Below the pieces are notes generated by a model, which was not told the origin of the DNA, did not search any database, and worked only from the letters and a program-made list of their open reading frames with translations. The position numbers and the translations under genes are program-made. Positions 29,433 to 38,554 of a DNA stretch of 64,000 nt are shown here, piece after piece. The DNA is from Acidobacteriota bacterium (GTDB lineage Bacteria > Acidobacteriota > Terriglobia > Terriglobales > Acidobacteriaceae): the NCBI GenBank assembly GCA_031296105.1, contig JARLGJ010000063.1:30708-94707 (forward strand). The letters run 5' to 3'. Every line of letters starts with the position of its first letter. Position 1 is the stretch's first letter.

Positions 29433-29450
29433 TTTCACATGCTTGTAACA
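29433..29450 (+). promoter_or_regulatory. candidate Pho box (reverse orientation) upstream of phoB
   Basis: TTTCACA-N4-TGTAACA on the plus strand, almost identical to the pair ahead of pstC, lies 43-60 nt upstream of the phoB ATG but points away from phoB. It may serve autoregulation; the orientation weakens the case. Confidence 0.35.
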
Positions 29451-29496
29451 TTTCAGACGATCCGGAGACGATTTGCAACCGGAATGCGTGTTCCCT

Positions 29497-29542
29497 GCAA
29501 AACCAATAGGGAGAGCCACTTGGCTCTCCCTATTGGTTTTGC
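29497..29542 (-). terminator. very long perfect hairpin ending the act-cta operon
   Basis: Perfect 22-bp inverted repeat (29497-29518 and 29521-29542) with a 2-nt loop, starting 14 nt past the ctaF stop. The 3' end of the stem is TTTTGC on the minus strand, so it can terminate; it also insulates phoB. Confidence 0.8.
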
Positions 29543-29555
29543 AACATAGCTCCGT

Positions 29556-29864
29556 TTAGCGGAATGGATTCACGTAGGAACTCCAACCGCGCGTCATGTA
29601 GTCGGAAAGCGTGAGGCCGACTAGCAGGCACAGGAAAAAGAGGGCCGCAACTACCACCATCTTCGTCATGGCCGAGCTGTAACGCAGTTCCATAAAGAAC
29701 AGCAGAACCAGCAGCGCCTTGGTAGTGGCAATGGCCAGAGCCACAACGGCGTTGAACGGTCCAAGGTCGAGTGTGGCCACGCCGACGGTGACCGCGGTAA
29801 GAATCAGCAAGGTGATCCAGACGGCGAAGAAAGTCTTTACGGTAGGGTGTGCGTGTGCGCTCAT
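29556..29864 (-). CDS. ctaF: cytochrome c oxidase subunit IV-like protein
   Basis: A 102-residue small membrane subunit of the heme-copper oxidase with three hydrophobic segments (WITLLILTAVTVGVATLDL; AVVALAIATTKALLVLLFFMEL; MVVVAALFFLCLLVGLTLSDY). The TKALLVLLFFMELRYSS core is the CtaF/CyoD family signature. Last gene of the operon, 13 nt after ctaE and just before the long terminator hairpin. Its role is assembly or stability of the complex and not catalysis. Confidence 0.9.
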   Translation of the reverse strand: MSAHAHPTVKTFFAVWITLLILTAVTVGVATLDLGPFNAVVALAIATTKALLVLLFFMELRYSSAMTKMVVVAALFFLCLLVGLTLSDYMTRGWSSYVNPFR

Positions 29865-29877
29865 CGTCTCTTGTCTC

Positions 29878-30555
29878 CTACCCGTTGTGGTGATGGCTGA
29901 TCAGATAGAGCAGCGGGAAAAGGTAGATCCAGACCAGGTCAACAAAGTGCCAGTAGAGGCCTACCATCTCCACCGGCGTGTTGTACTCCGTGGAGAAACG
30001 TCCGCGCAGGTTGCTGATGAGCAGCCACAGCAACAGCCCGCCTCCGATGATCATGTGGAAGGCGTGCATGCCGGTCATGGCGAAGTACAGCGAAAAGAAG
30101 ATCTGGACCTGGTTCGGGTCGAAGTTACCCTCGTGCTCGAAGTGGAAGTTCGCCCCCGGCACCTCGTGGTGCTCCCAGTGTCCGTGATACTCCACGGCCT
30201 TGACCCCGAGGAAGGTAAATCCCAGCACCAGGGTGAGAATCAGGAACAGAGAGGTAAGCTTGCGATTGCCGAGCTTTGCCGAATGCACCGCCAGCACCAT
30301 GGTAAGCGAGGAGCAGATGAGCACGGCGGTGTTGATGGCGCCGAGCTTGATCTCCATGGTCTGGCTGCCCGCCACCCAGGCGTTGAAGTAGTACAGGCGG
30401 TAGATCAGATAGGCAGCGAACAGGCCGCCGAAAAACATGATCTCCGTCACCAGGAACAGCCACATGGCGAAGGTAGAGGAATCCTTCTGCTGCTCGAGGT
30501 CGGCAAAGTGATGCTTCAGGTTGTGTACCGCGGGCGTGCTATCCGGCAACTTCAA
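29878..30555 (-). CDS. ctaE: cytochrome c oxidase subunit III
   Basis: A 225-residue integral membrane subunit. [24 protein letters not shown] opens the membrane part, [16 protein letters not shown] and [24 protein letters not shown] are subunit III signatures. The TTG at 30555 overlaps the end of ctaD by 17 nt; a second TTG at 30549, better spaced from the AAAGGGGG motif, is an alternative start. Five segments are visible, the short form usual for caa3-type oxidases. Confidence 0.93.
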   Translation of the reverse strand: MKLPDSTPAVHNLKHHFADLEQQKDSSTFAMWLFLVTEIMFFGGLFAAYLIYRLYYFNAWVAGSQTMEIKLGAINTAVLICSSLTMVLAVHSAKLGNRKLTSLFLILTLVLGFTFLGVKAVEYHGHWEHHEVPGANFHFEHEGNFDPNQVQIFFSLYFAMTGMHAFHMIIGGGLLLWLLISNLRGRFSTEYNTPVEMVGLYWHFVDLVWIYLFPLLYLISHHHNG

Positions 30556-32179
30556 CCCCCTTTTGCGGCGAATCGATTTCGTCGTAGTTGTAGGCCTCCC
30601 AGGTGACCACTGGGGTCTCCTCGAAGTTGTAGGTAGGAGGCGGAGAAGCGGTCTGCCACTCGAGTCCGGCGGCGTTGAACGGGTTCGGCCCCGCGTCCTT
30701 GCCGTAACGCAGGCTCCAGGCGAAGTACAGCATCGGCAGCAGGAAACCGATGGCCAGAATTGATGCGCCCGCCGTGCTGAGAACGTTGAGCACCTGGAAC
30801 TCCGGCGGATACGCGTGGTAGCGGCGCGGCATGCCCAGGTACCCGAGCAGGAATTGCGGGAAGAACGTCAAATTGAAGCCGCAGAAGACAAGCAAACCGC
30901 TGATCTTGGCAGCAAATTCGGGATACATCTTGCCGGTAATCTTGGGCCACCAGAAATGCATTCCGGCCAGAAACGCGGTGACCGATGCGCCGACCATCAC
31001 ATAGTGGAAGTGCGCCACCACAAAGTAGGTGTCCGTTACATGCAGATCGATGCCAACGGCTGCCAGGAAGACGCCCGTCAGCCCGCCCACCATGAACAAT
31101 CCGATGTAGGCGAAGACGTAGAGCAGCGGCGACGCAAACGTAATCGATCCTTTGTATAACGTGGCCGTCCAGTTAAAGACCTTCACCGCCGAGGGAATCG
31201 CCACGAAGAACGTAAGCAGCGAAAAGATCATGGCCGCGTAAGTGGAGATGCCCGCCACATACATGTGGTGCGCCCATACCAGGAAGCCCAGCACGGCGAT
31301 GGCGATGGATGACATGGCCACGAAGTCGTAACCGAACGGGCGCTTGCGCGCAAAGCAGGCAATGATTTCGCTGATAATGCCCATGCCGGGCAGCACCATG
31401 ATGTACACCGCCGGGTGCGAATAGAACCAGAAGAGATGCTGGAAGAGCAGTGGGTCACCGCCCAGGCGCGCATCGAAGATGCCGAAGTGGAAGAGCCGTT
31501 CCAGGGCCACCAGCACAATCGTGATGGCCAGCACCGGCGTGCCCAGCACCATGATCACCGAGGCCGCGTAGTGCGCCCAGATGAACAGTGGCAAGCGTCG
31601 CCAGGTAAGTCCCGGGGCGCGCATCTTGTGCACGGTCACGATGATGTTCAGGCCGGTGAAGATGGATGAGAAGCCGGTGATGAACACGCCGAGAGCAGCC
31701 GAGACCACGTTTGTATTCGAGTAGGTGGTGGCGTAGGGCGTGTAGAAGGTCCAGCCGGTATCCAGGCCGCCGGTGAGAATGGCGTACAGGATGAAGCCGG
31801 CGCCAACAATGAAGATGTACCAGCTCGCCAGGTTCAGCTTTGGCATGGCCAGATCCTTGGCGCCAATCATCAGCGGCACCAGGAAGTTGCCAAGCACGGC
31901 CGGAACCGAGGGGATCAGGAACAGGAAGATCATCACCACGCCGTGCATCGTAAAGAGCTTGTTGTAGGTGTCGGCCAGAACGAGGTCGCCAGCCGGCGTC
32001 AACAGCTCCAAGCGAATCAGCATGGCAAAAATTCCACCGAGGAGGAAGAACACGGTGATCGAAGCCAGGTACAGCAGCCCGATGCGCTTATGATCCGTCG
32101 TCAGCAGCCATGATTTGATGCTGTAGTCGGCGTTCAGATAGTTGGTCTTCTTCTCCGTGGAGAGGTTCGTCGTTTCCAT
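30539..32179 (-). CDS. ctaD: cytochrome c oxidase subunit I
   Basis: A 546-residue catalytic subunit that reduces O2 to water and pumps protons. Twelve hydrophobic segments are visible. The heme ligand in [11 protein letters not shown], the CuB-Tyr motif [18 protein letters not shown], the CuB His pair in [10 protein letters not shown], and HFHYVMVG near the heme a and a3 His residues are intact. The Glu of the D-channel is absent (SHPA instead of GHPE), and the Tyr-Ser pair marks the A2 class. The ATG at 32179 is preferred over an adjacent GTG because of the GAGGAA spacing. Confidence 0.96.
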   Translation of the reverse strand: METTNLSTEKKTNYLNADYSIKSWLLTTDHKRIGLLYLASITVFFLLGGIFAMLIRLELLTPAGDLVLADTYNKLFTMHGVVMIFLFLIPSVPAVLGNFLVPLMIGAKDLAMPKLNLASWYIFIVGAGFILYAILTGGLDTGWTFYTPYATTYSNTNVVSAALGVFITGFSSIFTGLNIIVTVHKMRAPGLTWRRLPLFIWAHYAASVIMVLGTPVLAITIVLVALERLFHFGIFDARLGGDPLLFQHLFWFYSHPAVYIMVLPGMGIISEIIACFARKRPFGYDFVAMSSIAIAVLGFLVWAHHMYVAGISTYAAMIFSLLTFFVAIPSAVKVFNWTATLYKGSITFASPLLYVFAYIGLFMVGGLTGVFLAAVGIDLHVTDTYFVVAHFHYVMVGASVTAFLAGMHFWWPKITGKMYPEFAAKISGLLVFCGFNLTFFPQFLLGYLGMPRRYHAYPPEFQVLNVLSTAGASILAIGFLLPMLYFAWSLRYGKDAGPNPFNAAGLEWQTASPPPTYNFEETPVVTWEAYNYDEIDSPQKGVEVAG

Positions 32180-32189
32180 CACTGTTCCT

Positions 32190-33263
32190 CTACCTCCGCT
32201 CCGCAGGTTTGGCCGGAGCTGGAGCCGCGGCGGGCGGATTGGCCGTGGTGTCGCTCTTAGCGTCCGAGCCCTCGGCCTTCGGGGCCACCGGATATACTCC
32301 GTTGTTCGGTTCGCTCACCGGGATCGGCGCGTTCACCGTGCCGTTGCCCAGCGCCTTGATGTAAGCCACCAGCCCGATCACTTCCTCTTCGCTCAACTGT
32401 CCCTGGAAGGTGGGCATGATGTTTTTGAAGCCGCTGGCGATCTTCGAACCCGGATTCAGGATCGACTCGCGGATGTAGCTCTCATCGGCCTGCACCGTGC
32501 GTCCGTCATCAAGCAGCACGGGATGCCCGAAGACGCCCACCAGATTCGGTCCGCGTCCAGCGGCATCCGTGCGATGGCACATGGAGCAGCCGTACTGCTG
32601 GAAGCTCTTTTCCCCCGCCGAGGCCAGCGATCCATCCACGCCGCTGTTGGCCCACTTGTCGTAAGCCACGGCATCCATCACGATGATTTCGCCGATCATC
32701 CCCGAGTGCTGCGTGCCGCAATATTCGGCGCAGAACAGGTGGTAACGGCCCGGCTGCGTGGCGCGGAACCAGGTGGAGGTATAGCGGCCCGGCAGCACGT
32801 CGGCCTTGATGCGGAAGGCCGGCACATAAAAGCTGTGGATCACGTCCTGCGAGGTCATGATCATGCGCACATCTCGGCCCACTGGAACGTGCAGTTCGTT
32901 GATCTCGCGCGGTCCTTCGGTGTGCTGGAACTTCCACATCCACTGCTTGCCCACCAGATAGACTTCCATGGCGCCCTTGGGCGGACGGGTCTGCATGAAG
33001 AAGATCACCGCCGACCAGACAAAGATCACCATGACGATGGCCAGCGGCACGCCCGTCCAGAACAGTTCGAGCGCCGTGGAGCCGTGAATCTGCGTGGCAT
33101 GTGGATTGCGTTCCTTCCGGTAGCGGATGGCGAAGAAAAGAATCACCGCCGAAACCAGAAAAGTAAAAAAGGCCGCAATCGCCACCAGGGCGAAGTACAG
33201 TGCATCTACGTGCCCGGCCATGCTGCTGCCGCGTGCCGGGAAAAGTGGCAGGTTTGACCACAT
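32190..33263 (-). CDS. ctaC: cytochrome c oxidase subunit II fused to cytochrome c
   Basis: A 357-residue subunit. Two membrane segments at the N-terminus (about 18-43 and 65-90) are followed by the periplasmic cupredoxin domain; CuA ligands are H in DVIHSFYVP and the set in [14 protein letters not shown]-terminal cytochrome c domain has one heme site CSMCH and a likely Met ligand in NIMPTF. This caa3-type fusion receives electrons from the ACIII complex encoded upstream. The Pro/Ala-rich tail is disordered. No lipobox is seen. Confidence 0.95.
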   Translation of the reverse strand: MWSNLPLFPARGSSMAGHVDALYFALVAIAAFFTFLVSAVILFFAIRYRKERNPHATQIHGSTALELFWTGVPLAIVMVIFVWSAVIFFMQTRPPKGAMEVYLVGKQWMWKFQHTEGPREINELHVPVGRDVRMIMTSQDVIHSFYVPAFRIKADVLPGRYTSTWFRATQPGRYHLFCAEYCGTQHSGMIGEIIVMDAVAYDKWANSGVDGSLASAGEKSFQQYGCSMCHRTDAAGRGPNLVGVFGHPVLLDDGRTVQADESYIRESILNPGSKIASGFKNIMPTFQGQLSEEEVIGLVAYIKALGNGTVNAPIPVSEPNNGVYPVAPKAEGSDAKSDTTANPPAAAPAPAKPAERR

Positions 33264-33269
33264 AGTTTC

Positions 33270-34136
33270 TTATGCCCGTCCTGTTCCGATGCGCCGATCG
33301 CGCTTCTCTTGACGAAACATCACCACAATTGCGCCGCCCAGCACCAGCACCGTGGCGAGGCCGGCGAGCCGCAAAATATTGGTGATCGTAGCGCCGTATT
33401 TGCCGGTGCTCGGATCGTAGTGATAGCAGTACAGCAACACCTGGTCGGTCAGCGTGCCGATCTTGTTATGCGAGGCTTCAACGATGCCCAGGCGCATGTC
33501 CCTGGCCGAGTACTCCACTCCGTAGTAATACTGCGCCACGCGGCCCTCTGGAGTTATCAGCATGATGCCCGCGGTGTGTACGAACTGATCCAGCTTGGGA
33601 TCGTAGCGATAGCGGAATCCCACGGCACTGGCCAGGGCCGTGATCTGCGGCTGCTGACCGGTCAGGAAGTGCCATCCGGCCGCCGCGTCCGGATTGCCGA
33701 GCTTCTTCAGGTAGCCAGCCTTCTTGGTGGCGGCCAACTGCGGCGTCTCGCGCGGATCAATGCTGACGGTGACCACCTCGAATTCCTTGCCCGGCACGAA
33801 CTTGATCACCTTCAGCGCCGAGGTCAACCCGTTCAGCACCTCGGTGCAAAGCATTGGACACTGGAAGTACACCAGGTTCAGCACCACCGGGCGGCCGGGG
33901 TGGAAGTAGTCGCCCAGCTTCACCGTGCGGCCCTGCTCATCGCGGAAGGTCAGGTCGAGCGGCACCTGCTCGTTCAGCCGCTGATCCAGGCCGATGCCCT
34001 CCAGTCCCGGAGGCGCAACGGTCTTTGTCTCCGGTGAGGTAAAGTACTGCGCCGCCGCGGCTCCGCACAGAGAAGCCGTCAAGGCCGCCGCCAGCACCGC
34101 ACGCCGAATTGTTCTATGCCACAGCATAATCGTCAT
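33270..34136 (-). CDS. SCO1/SenC-type copper chaperone
   Basis: A 288-residue thioredoxin-fold protein that helps load copper into the CuA site of subunit II. The copper motif CPMLC lies in LVYFQCPMLCTEVLNGL, with the partner His in FVHTAGIML. An N-terminal signal sequence ends near GAAAAQYF, and a C-terminal membrane segment is also present (LAGLATVLVLGGAIVVMF), which is unusual and would anchor it by its tail. The position directly upstream of ctaC supports the role. The ATG at 34136 or 34127 may be used. Confidence 0.9.
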   Translation of the reverse strand: MTIMLWHRTIRRAVLAAALTASLCGAAAAQYFTSPETKTVAPPGLEGIGLDQRLNEQVPLDLTFRDEQGRTVKLGDYFHPGRPVVLNLVYFQCPMLCTEVLNGLTSALKVIKFVPGKEFEVVTVSIDPRETPQLAATKKAGYLKKLGNPDAAAGWHFLTGQQPQITALASAVGFRYRYDPKLDQFVHTAGIMLITPEGRVAQYYYGVEYSARDMRLGIVEASHNKIGTLTDQVLLYCYHYDPSTGKYGATITNILRLAGLATVLVLGGAIVVMFRQEKRDRRIGTGRA

Positions 34137-34155
34137 CCCCGCGAAGCTGTCGCGG

Positions 34156-34734
34156 TTACTTGGCTCCCGAAGTCTGTTCCGGCGCCGTTTTTTCGTTCTC
34201 CTTATCGGATTGCGTCAGTGGCTCCGGCGACTCAACTTGTAGAGAAGAATGCGTAAATTCCTGTCCAATACCCGGGCGTTCGGCAGGAGCCGTTCCACCC
34301 TGTCGCGCCGTCAGCCGCGTCAAGGCCACACTCATCGCCTGCTCAACCGGCAGGTGAACATTCCCCTGCGCATCCTGCCAGGGATCGGCCGTGAGAGCCG
34401 AGGTCTCCTTCAGCAGGAAGCGCTGCATGTCACCCGTGTCGTCGTTCTGCAGGCGAGGCTCGGGAAACTTCTTGATGTTGATGTTCGCCGTGTTCATCAG
34501 CACCTCGGAGCGCGGCGTGACCTTGTTGGAGGCCAGAGGGCTGATGGCTGGGTCGTGCTTGTCGGCAAATTTGTTCAGGCCGATCCAGATGCCCAGCGCC
34601 GCCACGTGCATGACGATGGCGAACAGCCCCAGCGCGACGAAGAACATCAAAATGCCGCGCGCGCCAAGATCTGTCTTGTCGAAATCGACTTCCGGATTCA
34701 CCGGGCCTTTGCCGTGCTCGTGATTAGTGGCCAT
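34156..34734 (-). CDS. single-TM protein of unknown function between ACIII and oxidase genes
   Basis: A 192-residue protein with a short polar N-terminus, one membrane helix (GILMFFVALGLFAIVMHVAALGIWIGL, about 27-53) and a soluble part rich in charged residues (EPRLQNDDTGDMQRFLLKE, then NVHLPVEQAMSVALTRLTARQ). I do not recognise a named family. The EPRLQ...D...L and IPIxxAM-like elements recall small conserved proteins in acidobacterial respiratory operons. The ATG overlaps the actF stop by 11 nt and the gene is 19 nt from the SCO gene, so it is co-transcribed and probably an accessory subunit or assembly factor (inference). Confidence 0.75.
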   Translation of the reverse strand: MATNHEHGKGPVNPEVDFDKTDLGARGILMFFVALGLFAIVMHVAALGIWIGLNKFADKHDPAISPLASNKVTPRSEVLMNTANINIKKFPEPRLQNDDTGDMQRFLLKETSALTADPWQDAQGNVHLPVEQAMSVALTRLTARQGGTAPAERPGIGQEFTHSSLQVESPEPLTQSDKENEKTAPEQTSGAK

Positions 34735-35944
34735 GGCTCTTCTCCCACAGGCGCGGCAGCATCGGTTCGGTAACCACCAGTACGGGACGGCTGCCGAAGT
34801 AACGGAAGAACGCCCCCAGCCAGATGCTCACCAGCGCCAGCGGCGCCGCGAAATACGTCCAGTGATAGGTAAGGTGGTGCGCCGCTGCATCGCTGCCGGG
34901 GAACGGATTGGGCGCCACGATCCAGTACAGGTCGATGTAGCGCATTAACAGCACCAGCAGCGCCAGCGGCATCAGCTTGCGCGCGTCGCGCTTCAGTTCC
35001 TTGGAGAGCAGCAGCAGGAAGGGCAGCGCAAACTGCAGGATCACCAGCCCAAGAGCCACCCTCTGCCAGCCGCCGGTTATGCGATCCAGATACCAGGTAA
35101 TTTCTTCCGGCAGGTTGCCCGCCCAGATGATGAGCCACTGCGAGAAGCTGAAGTACGCCCACACCATGGTGAAGGCCAGCATCAGCTTGCCATAGTCGTG
35201 CAGTTGTTCGGGGCCGAGGATGCGGTCGTATGGCTCGTACTCGCGCAGCGAGCAGAGCACCACAATCATCAAAGCCATCACCGAGAGCAATTGGCTGATG
35301 ATGAAGAACATGCCGAAGATCGTGGAGAACCAGGTGGCATCCAGCGACATCACCCAGTCGGTGACGGCCAGGGTGAGCGTCAGTGCATAGACCAGCAAGC
35401 CCGGAGCGGACCAGACCTTGAGCCGCTGCCATACCGCTGGCGCGGCGTTGTCGTCCTGCTGCCGCGATCCGCGACGCAGGGCCATGCCCCACAGGTTCCA
35501 CAGAGCGAAGTAAATGACGGCACGAATAGTCCAGAAGTGATCGTTCAGGTAGCCGGCCTTGGCCAGCACCGAGGGATGCGAATTCACAAACGCCGGATCC
35601 ATCCAGCTATACAGCGCGTGGCGGCCAATCCAGAGGGGAATCCACAGCAGCGTCAGCAGCGGCAAGTTGCCCACTGCGGCTTCCAGCACGCGGCGGCCGA
35701 TCATCCACCAGTTGCCGCCCGTCATGTGTCCCAGCATCAGCAGCGCCATGGCGCCCAGCGAGAAGCCCAGCACCAGCATGTAGCCGATCAGGTATCCGCG
35801 ATAGAACATCTGCGGCGAGGTCAGCGCGCCGGCGATGGAAGCCACCGCGGCAATCACGCCGATCACCAGCCAGCGCGTGGAGCGCGACATGGTGGACGCC
35901 GGGGCCGCAAAGCGGTAGGAAGCGGGATAGGTCGTGGAACTCAT
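34724..35944 (-). CDS. actF: alternative complex III membrane subunit ActF
   Basis: A 406-residue membrane protein with about ten hydrophobic segments, the NrfD-like second quinone-interacting subunit of the quinol:cytochrome c oxidoreductase. Segments include WLVIGVIAAVASIAGALTS and AMALLMLGHMTGGNWWMIGRR. ALTLAVTDWVMSLDATWFST is a strong ActF signature. The ATG directly follows the actE TAG with no gap, indicating coupled translation. Confidence 0.92.
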   Translation of the reverse strand: MSSTTYPASYRFAAPASTMSRSTRWLVIGVIAAVASIAGALTSPQMFYRGYLIGYMLVLGFSLGAMALLMLGHMTGGNWWMIGRRVLEAAVGNLPLLTLLWIPLWIGRHALYSWMDPAFVNSHPSVLAKAGYLNDHFWTIRAVIYFALWNLWGMALRRGSRQQDDNAAPAVWQRLKVWSAPGLLVYALTLTLAVTDWVMSLDATWFSTIFGMFFIISQLLSVMALMIVVLCSLREYEPYDRILGPEQLHDYGKLMLAFTMVWAYFSFSQWLIIWAGNLPEEITWYLDRITGGWQRVALGLVILQFALPFLLLLSKELKRDARKLMPLALLVLLMRYIDLYWIVAPNPFPGSDAAAHHLTYHWTYFAAPLALVSIWLGAFFRYFGSRPVLVVTEPMLPRLWEKSHGH

Positions 35945-36592
35945 CTACTTCGCCTCCTTCGGGGCTTCGCCTTCGGTGGGCGCATGGCTGGCCACGGTCA
36001 CTCCAGCGGGAACGTCGGTACCTTTGGCGGTCTGCGTCAGTTGCAGCGCGCGGATGTAGGCCGCAATGCGCCAGCGGTCAGCCACCGGCACCTGTGAGGA
36101 GTACTCGGCCATGGCGCCGTAGCCGCGGGTCATCACGTTGAAGAAGTGCCCTATGGGAGCCTGCACCAGGCGCGGCTCAAAGTACGAGGGCGGCTTCTTG
36201 AATCCGCGCTGCACGATCATGCCATTGCCGTCGCCAAGCTGCGAGTGGCAGGGCGAGCAGTAGATGTTGTAGCGCTCGCGGCCGCGCTGCATGTCGGCCG
36301 CGGTCATCGCAAACGGCAGTTCCGCCGACTCCTTGCCATCCACCTTGCCGGTGTACAGCAGAGAGTCGTCTTCAAGCTGTCCGCGAGCGATGGTTCCCTC
36401 CACCGGCAAACGCGCCGAGCGCTGATCCGGGAAGAAGCTGCTTTCGCGCAGCGGCACATATTTCGGTTGGTTCTGCATGTCTTCGCGGCAGGCGGAGACG
36501 GTCAACAACGCGCCCACGGCCACCAGCAACAGCGCGGCTTGCTTGAAGCGACGCGCGGGCATCGGCATATTCGTCAGGATTCGCATATCCAT
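35945..36592 (-). CDS. actE: alternative complex III cytochrome c subunit ActE
   Basis: A 215-residue monoheme cytochrome c of ACIII. An N-terminal hydrophobic stretch ends in the lipobox LTVSAC, so the protein is probably lipid-anchored. The heme-binding motif is YCSPCHSQLGDG; a Met in this region would be the sixth ligand. Residues DDSLLYTGKVDG and ELPFAMTAADMQRGRERYNIYC are family-typical. Start chosen at 36592 (MDMRIL), 1 nt after the actD stop. Confidence 0.92.
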   Translation of the reverse strand: MDMRILTNMPMPARRFKQAALLLVAVGALLTVSACREDMQNQPKYVPLRESSFFPDQRSARLPVEGTIARGQLEDDSLLYTGKVDGKESAELPFAMTAADMQRGRERYNIYCSPCHSQLGDGNGMIVQRGFKKPPSYFEPRLVQAPIGHFFNVMTRGYGAMAEYSSQVPVADRWRIAAYIRALQLTQTAKGTDVPAGVTVASHAPTEGEAPKEAK

Positions 36593-36593
36593 G

Positions 36594-37148
36594 CTAGTCG
36601 GCGACCTCCGCAACATCCACGGCCGAGGTAGCCTGCAAAAAGCGCGTTGTATCCGCCACATCGAATTTCACGTCCGCCGCTTCTATGCATAGGAAGAAGC
36701 GGTCGCGCGAGGCCGAAGCAAATCGCGGATGATTGAAGATCGGGTGATAGGGCTGCGGCAGTCCGTTCAAGGTCAACATGCCAACCACGGCGGTGATGCC
36801 GGCAAATAGAATCGTCATCTCAAAGGTGATGATGATGAACGACGGCCACGAGTGCAGAGGGCGTCCGCCAATGTTCAGCGGGTAGGCCGACACGTTCACC
36901 CAGTACTGCAACATGTATCCGCTCAAGCCGCCCAGAATGCCGCCGCACAGCGTCAGCAGCGGCACGCGCGTCTTTTCAAATCCGATTGCGTCGGCAATCT
37001 CTTCGATCGGATAGGGCGTGTAGGCATCCATGCGGCGATAGCCGGCGGCGCGCGCCTTGTTGCAGGCTTCCAGCAGGCCGTCGGGCGTGGTGTATTCCGC
37101 CACCACGCCGTGCAGCTTCGGCTCGTCGCCCGTCCCGTGATTAGTCAT
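36594..37148 (-). CDS. actD: alternative complex III subunit ActD (DUF3341)
   Basis: A 184-residue membrane subunit of ACIII. VVAEYTTPDGLLEACNKARA, YTPYPIEEIADAIGF and NVSAYPLNIGGRPLHSWPSF are the DUF3341 signatures, and FEMTILFAGITAVVGML is one of two membrane helices. It overlaps the actC stop by 8 nt and is 1 nt from actE. Confidence 0.93.
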   Translation of the reverse strand: MTNHGTGDEPKLHGVVAEYTTPDGLLEACNKARAAGYRRMDAYTPYPIEEIADAIGFEKTRVPLLTLCGGILGGLSGYMLQYWVNVSAYPLNIGGRPLHSWPSFIIITFEMTILFAGITAVVGMLTLNGLPQPYHPIFNHPRFASASRDRFFLCIEAADVKFDVADTTRFLQATSAVDVAEVAD

Positions 37149-38550
37149 GGGCGGCCTCCTCGCTCAGCTTGGATTGCGGCACCAGCAGCCGCATCTCGAA
37201 GATGGTAATCATCGGCATCAGCCGGATGAACAGGAACATGGCGCAGAAGAACAAGCCCAGCGTTCCGAGATATGTCATGTAGTCCCACTTCGTCGCCACA
37301 TACATACCCCACGAAGAGGGCAGGAAGTCGCGATGCAGGCTGGTGACGACAATGACGAAGCGCTCCAGCCACATGCCAAACAGAATCACGACGGAGGTGC
37401 AGAACAGCGCCGGCGGATACAGCCTGACCTTGCGAATCCACAGCACCTGCGGGATGAGCACGTTGAAGATGATCAGACACCAGTAGGACCAGGCCAACGG
37501 GCCCATCATGCGGTTTTTCAGCACGAACCATTCGTAGAGCGATCCTGAATAGTAGGCGTAGAAGGCTTCCATCGAGTAGCCGTAGGCAACGATCAATCCC
37601 GTGCCCAGCATCACCTTGGCAGCGTTGTCTAGGTGGCGCATGGTCATCATGTCCTGCACGCCGTAGAAGTGGCGGATGGGAATGGCCAGCACCAGCACCA
37701 TGGCAAAGCCGGAGTAAATGGCGCCGGCAACGAAGTACGGCGGAAACACCGTGGTGTGCCAGCCGGGAATGATGGAGATGGCGAAGTCGAAGCTGACCAC
37801 CGTGTGCACCGAGAGCACTAGCGGGGCCGCCAGTCCGGCCAGCAGCACGTAGGCCGATTCATAGCGCTTCCAGTGGCGGGCCGAGCCCCTCCAGCCCATG
37901 GCCAGCAATCCATAAATGCGCTTGGCCACCGGATTGGTTGCCGCGTCGCGGAACGTAGCAAGGTCGGGCAGCAGTCCGACGAACCAGAACAGCGCCGAAA
38001 TCGTAGCGTAGGTCGAGACGGCAAAAACGTCCCACAGCAAGGGGCTGCGGAACTGCGGCCACACGCCCATGGTGTTGGGATACGGGAACAACCAGTAGGC
38101 CAGCCAGGGGCGTCCGGTGTGAATCAAGGGGAAGACGCCGGCGCAGGCCACGGCGAACAGCGTCATGGCTTCGGCAAAGCGGTTGATCGAGTTGCGCCAC
38201 CCCTGCTTGACCAGCAGAAGGATGGCCGAGATCAACGTGCCAGCGTGGCCGATGCCGACCCACCACACAAAGTTCACAATGGCAAAGCCCCAGCCCACTG
38301 GAACATTGATGCCCCAGATGCCGGTGCCGCGAATGAACAGCCAGGCCATGGCCAACAGCATCAGGTTGAGCAGGCCGAAGAAGAACGCGAAGCCTCCCAC
38401 CCAGCCCAGTGTGACCGGCCGCCGCAGGACGATGGAAACGATCTTGTCGGTGATCGTCTCCAGCGTGTGTCCTGGAAGCAGTACCGGCGACTGGCCCGGC
38501 AGCAGCCGTTCCATCGTCTCGGAAGACTTCGTTTCAGGAGCGTGTTCCAT
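37141..38550 (-). CDS. actC: alternative complex III membrane subunit ActC (NrfD-like)
   Basis: A 469-residue integral membrane protein with about ten hydrophobic helices, the first quinone-interacting subunit. It follows the NrfD/PsrC fold: LGWVGGFAFFFGLLNLMLLA, VNFVWWVGIGHAGTLISAIL and HTVVSFDFAISIIPGWHTTVFPPYF are conserved ActC regions. It lies 4 nt after actB. Confidence 0.95.
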   Translation of the reverse strand: MEHAPETKSSETMERLLPGQSPVLLPGHTLETITDKIVSIVLRRPVTLGWVGGFAFFFGLLNLMLLAMAWLFIRGTGIWGINVPVGWGFAIVNFVWWVGIGHAGTLISAILLLVKQGWRNSINRFAEAMTLFAVACAGVFPLIHTGRPWLAYWLFPYPNTMGVWPQFRSPLLWDVFAVSTYATISALFWFVGLLPDLATFRDAATNPVAKRIYGLLAMGWRGSARHWKRYESAYVLLAGLAAPLVLSVHTVVSFDFAISIIPGWHTTVFPPYFVAGAIYSGFAMVLVLAIPIRHFYGVQDMMTMRHLDNAAKVMLGTGLIVAYGYSMEAFYAYYSGSLYEWFVLKNRMMGPLAWSYWCLIIFNVLIPQVLWIRKVRLYPPALFCTSVVILFGMWLERFVIVVTSLHRDFLPSSWGMYVATKWDYMTYLGTLGLFFCAMFLFIRLMPMITIFEMRLLVPQSKLSEEAAHD

Positions 38551-38554
38551 GCCT

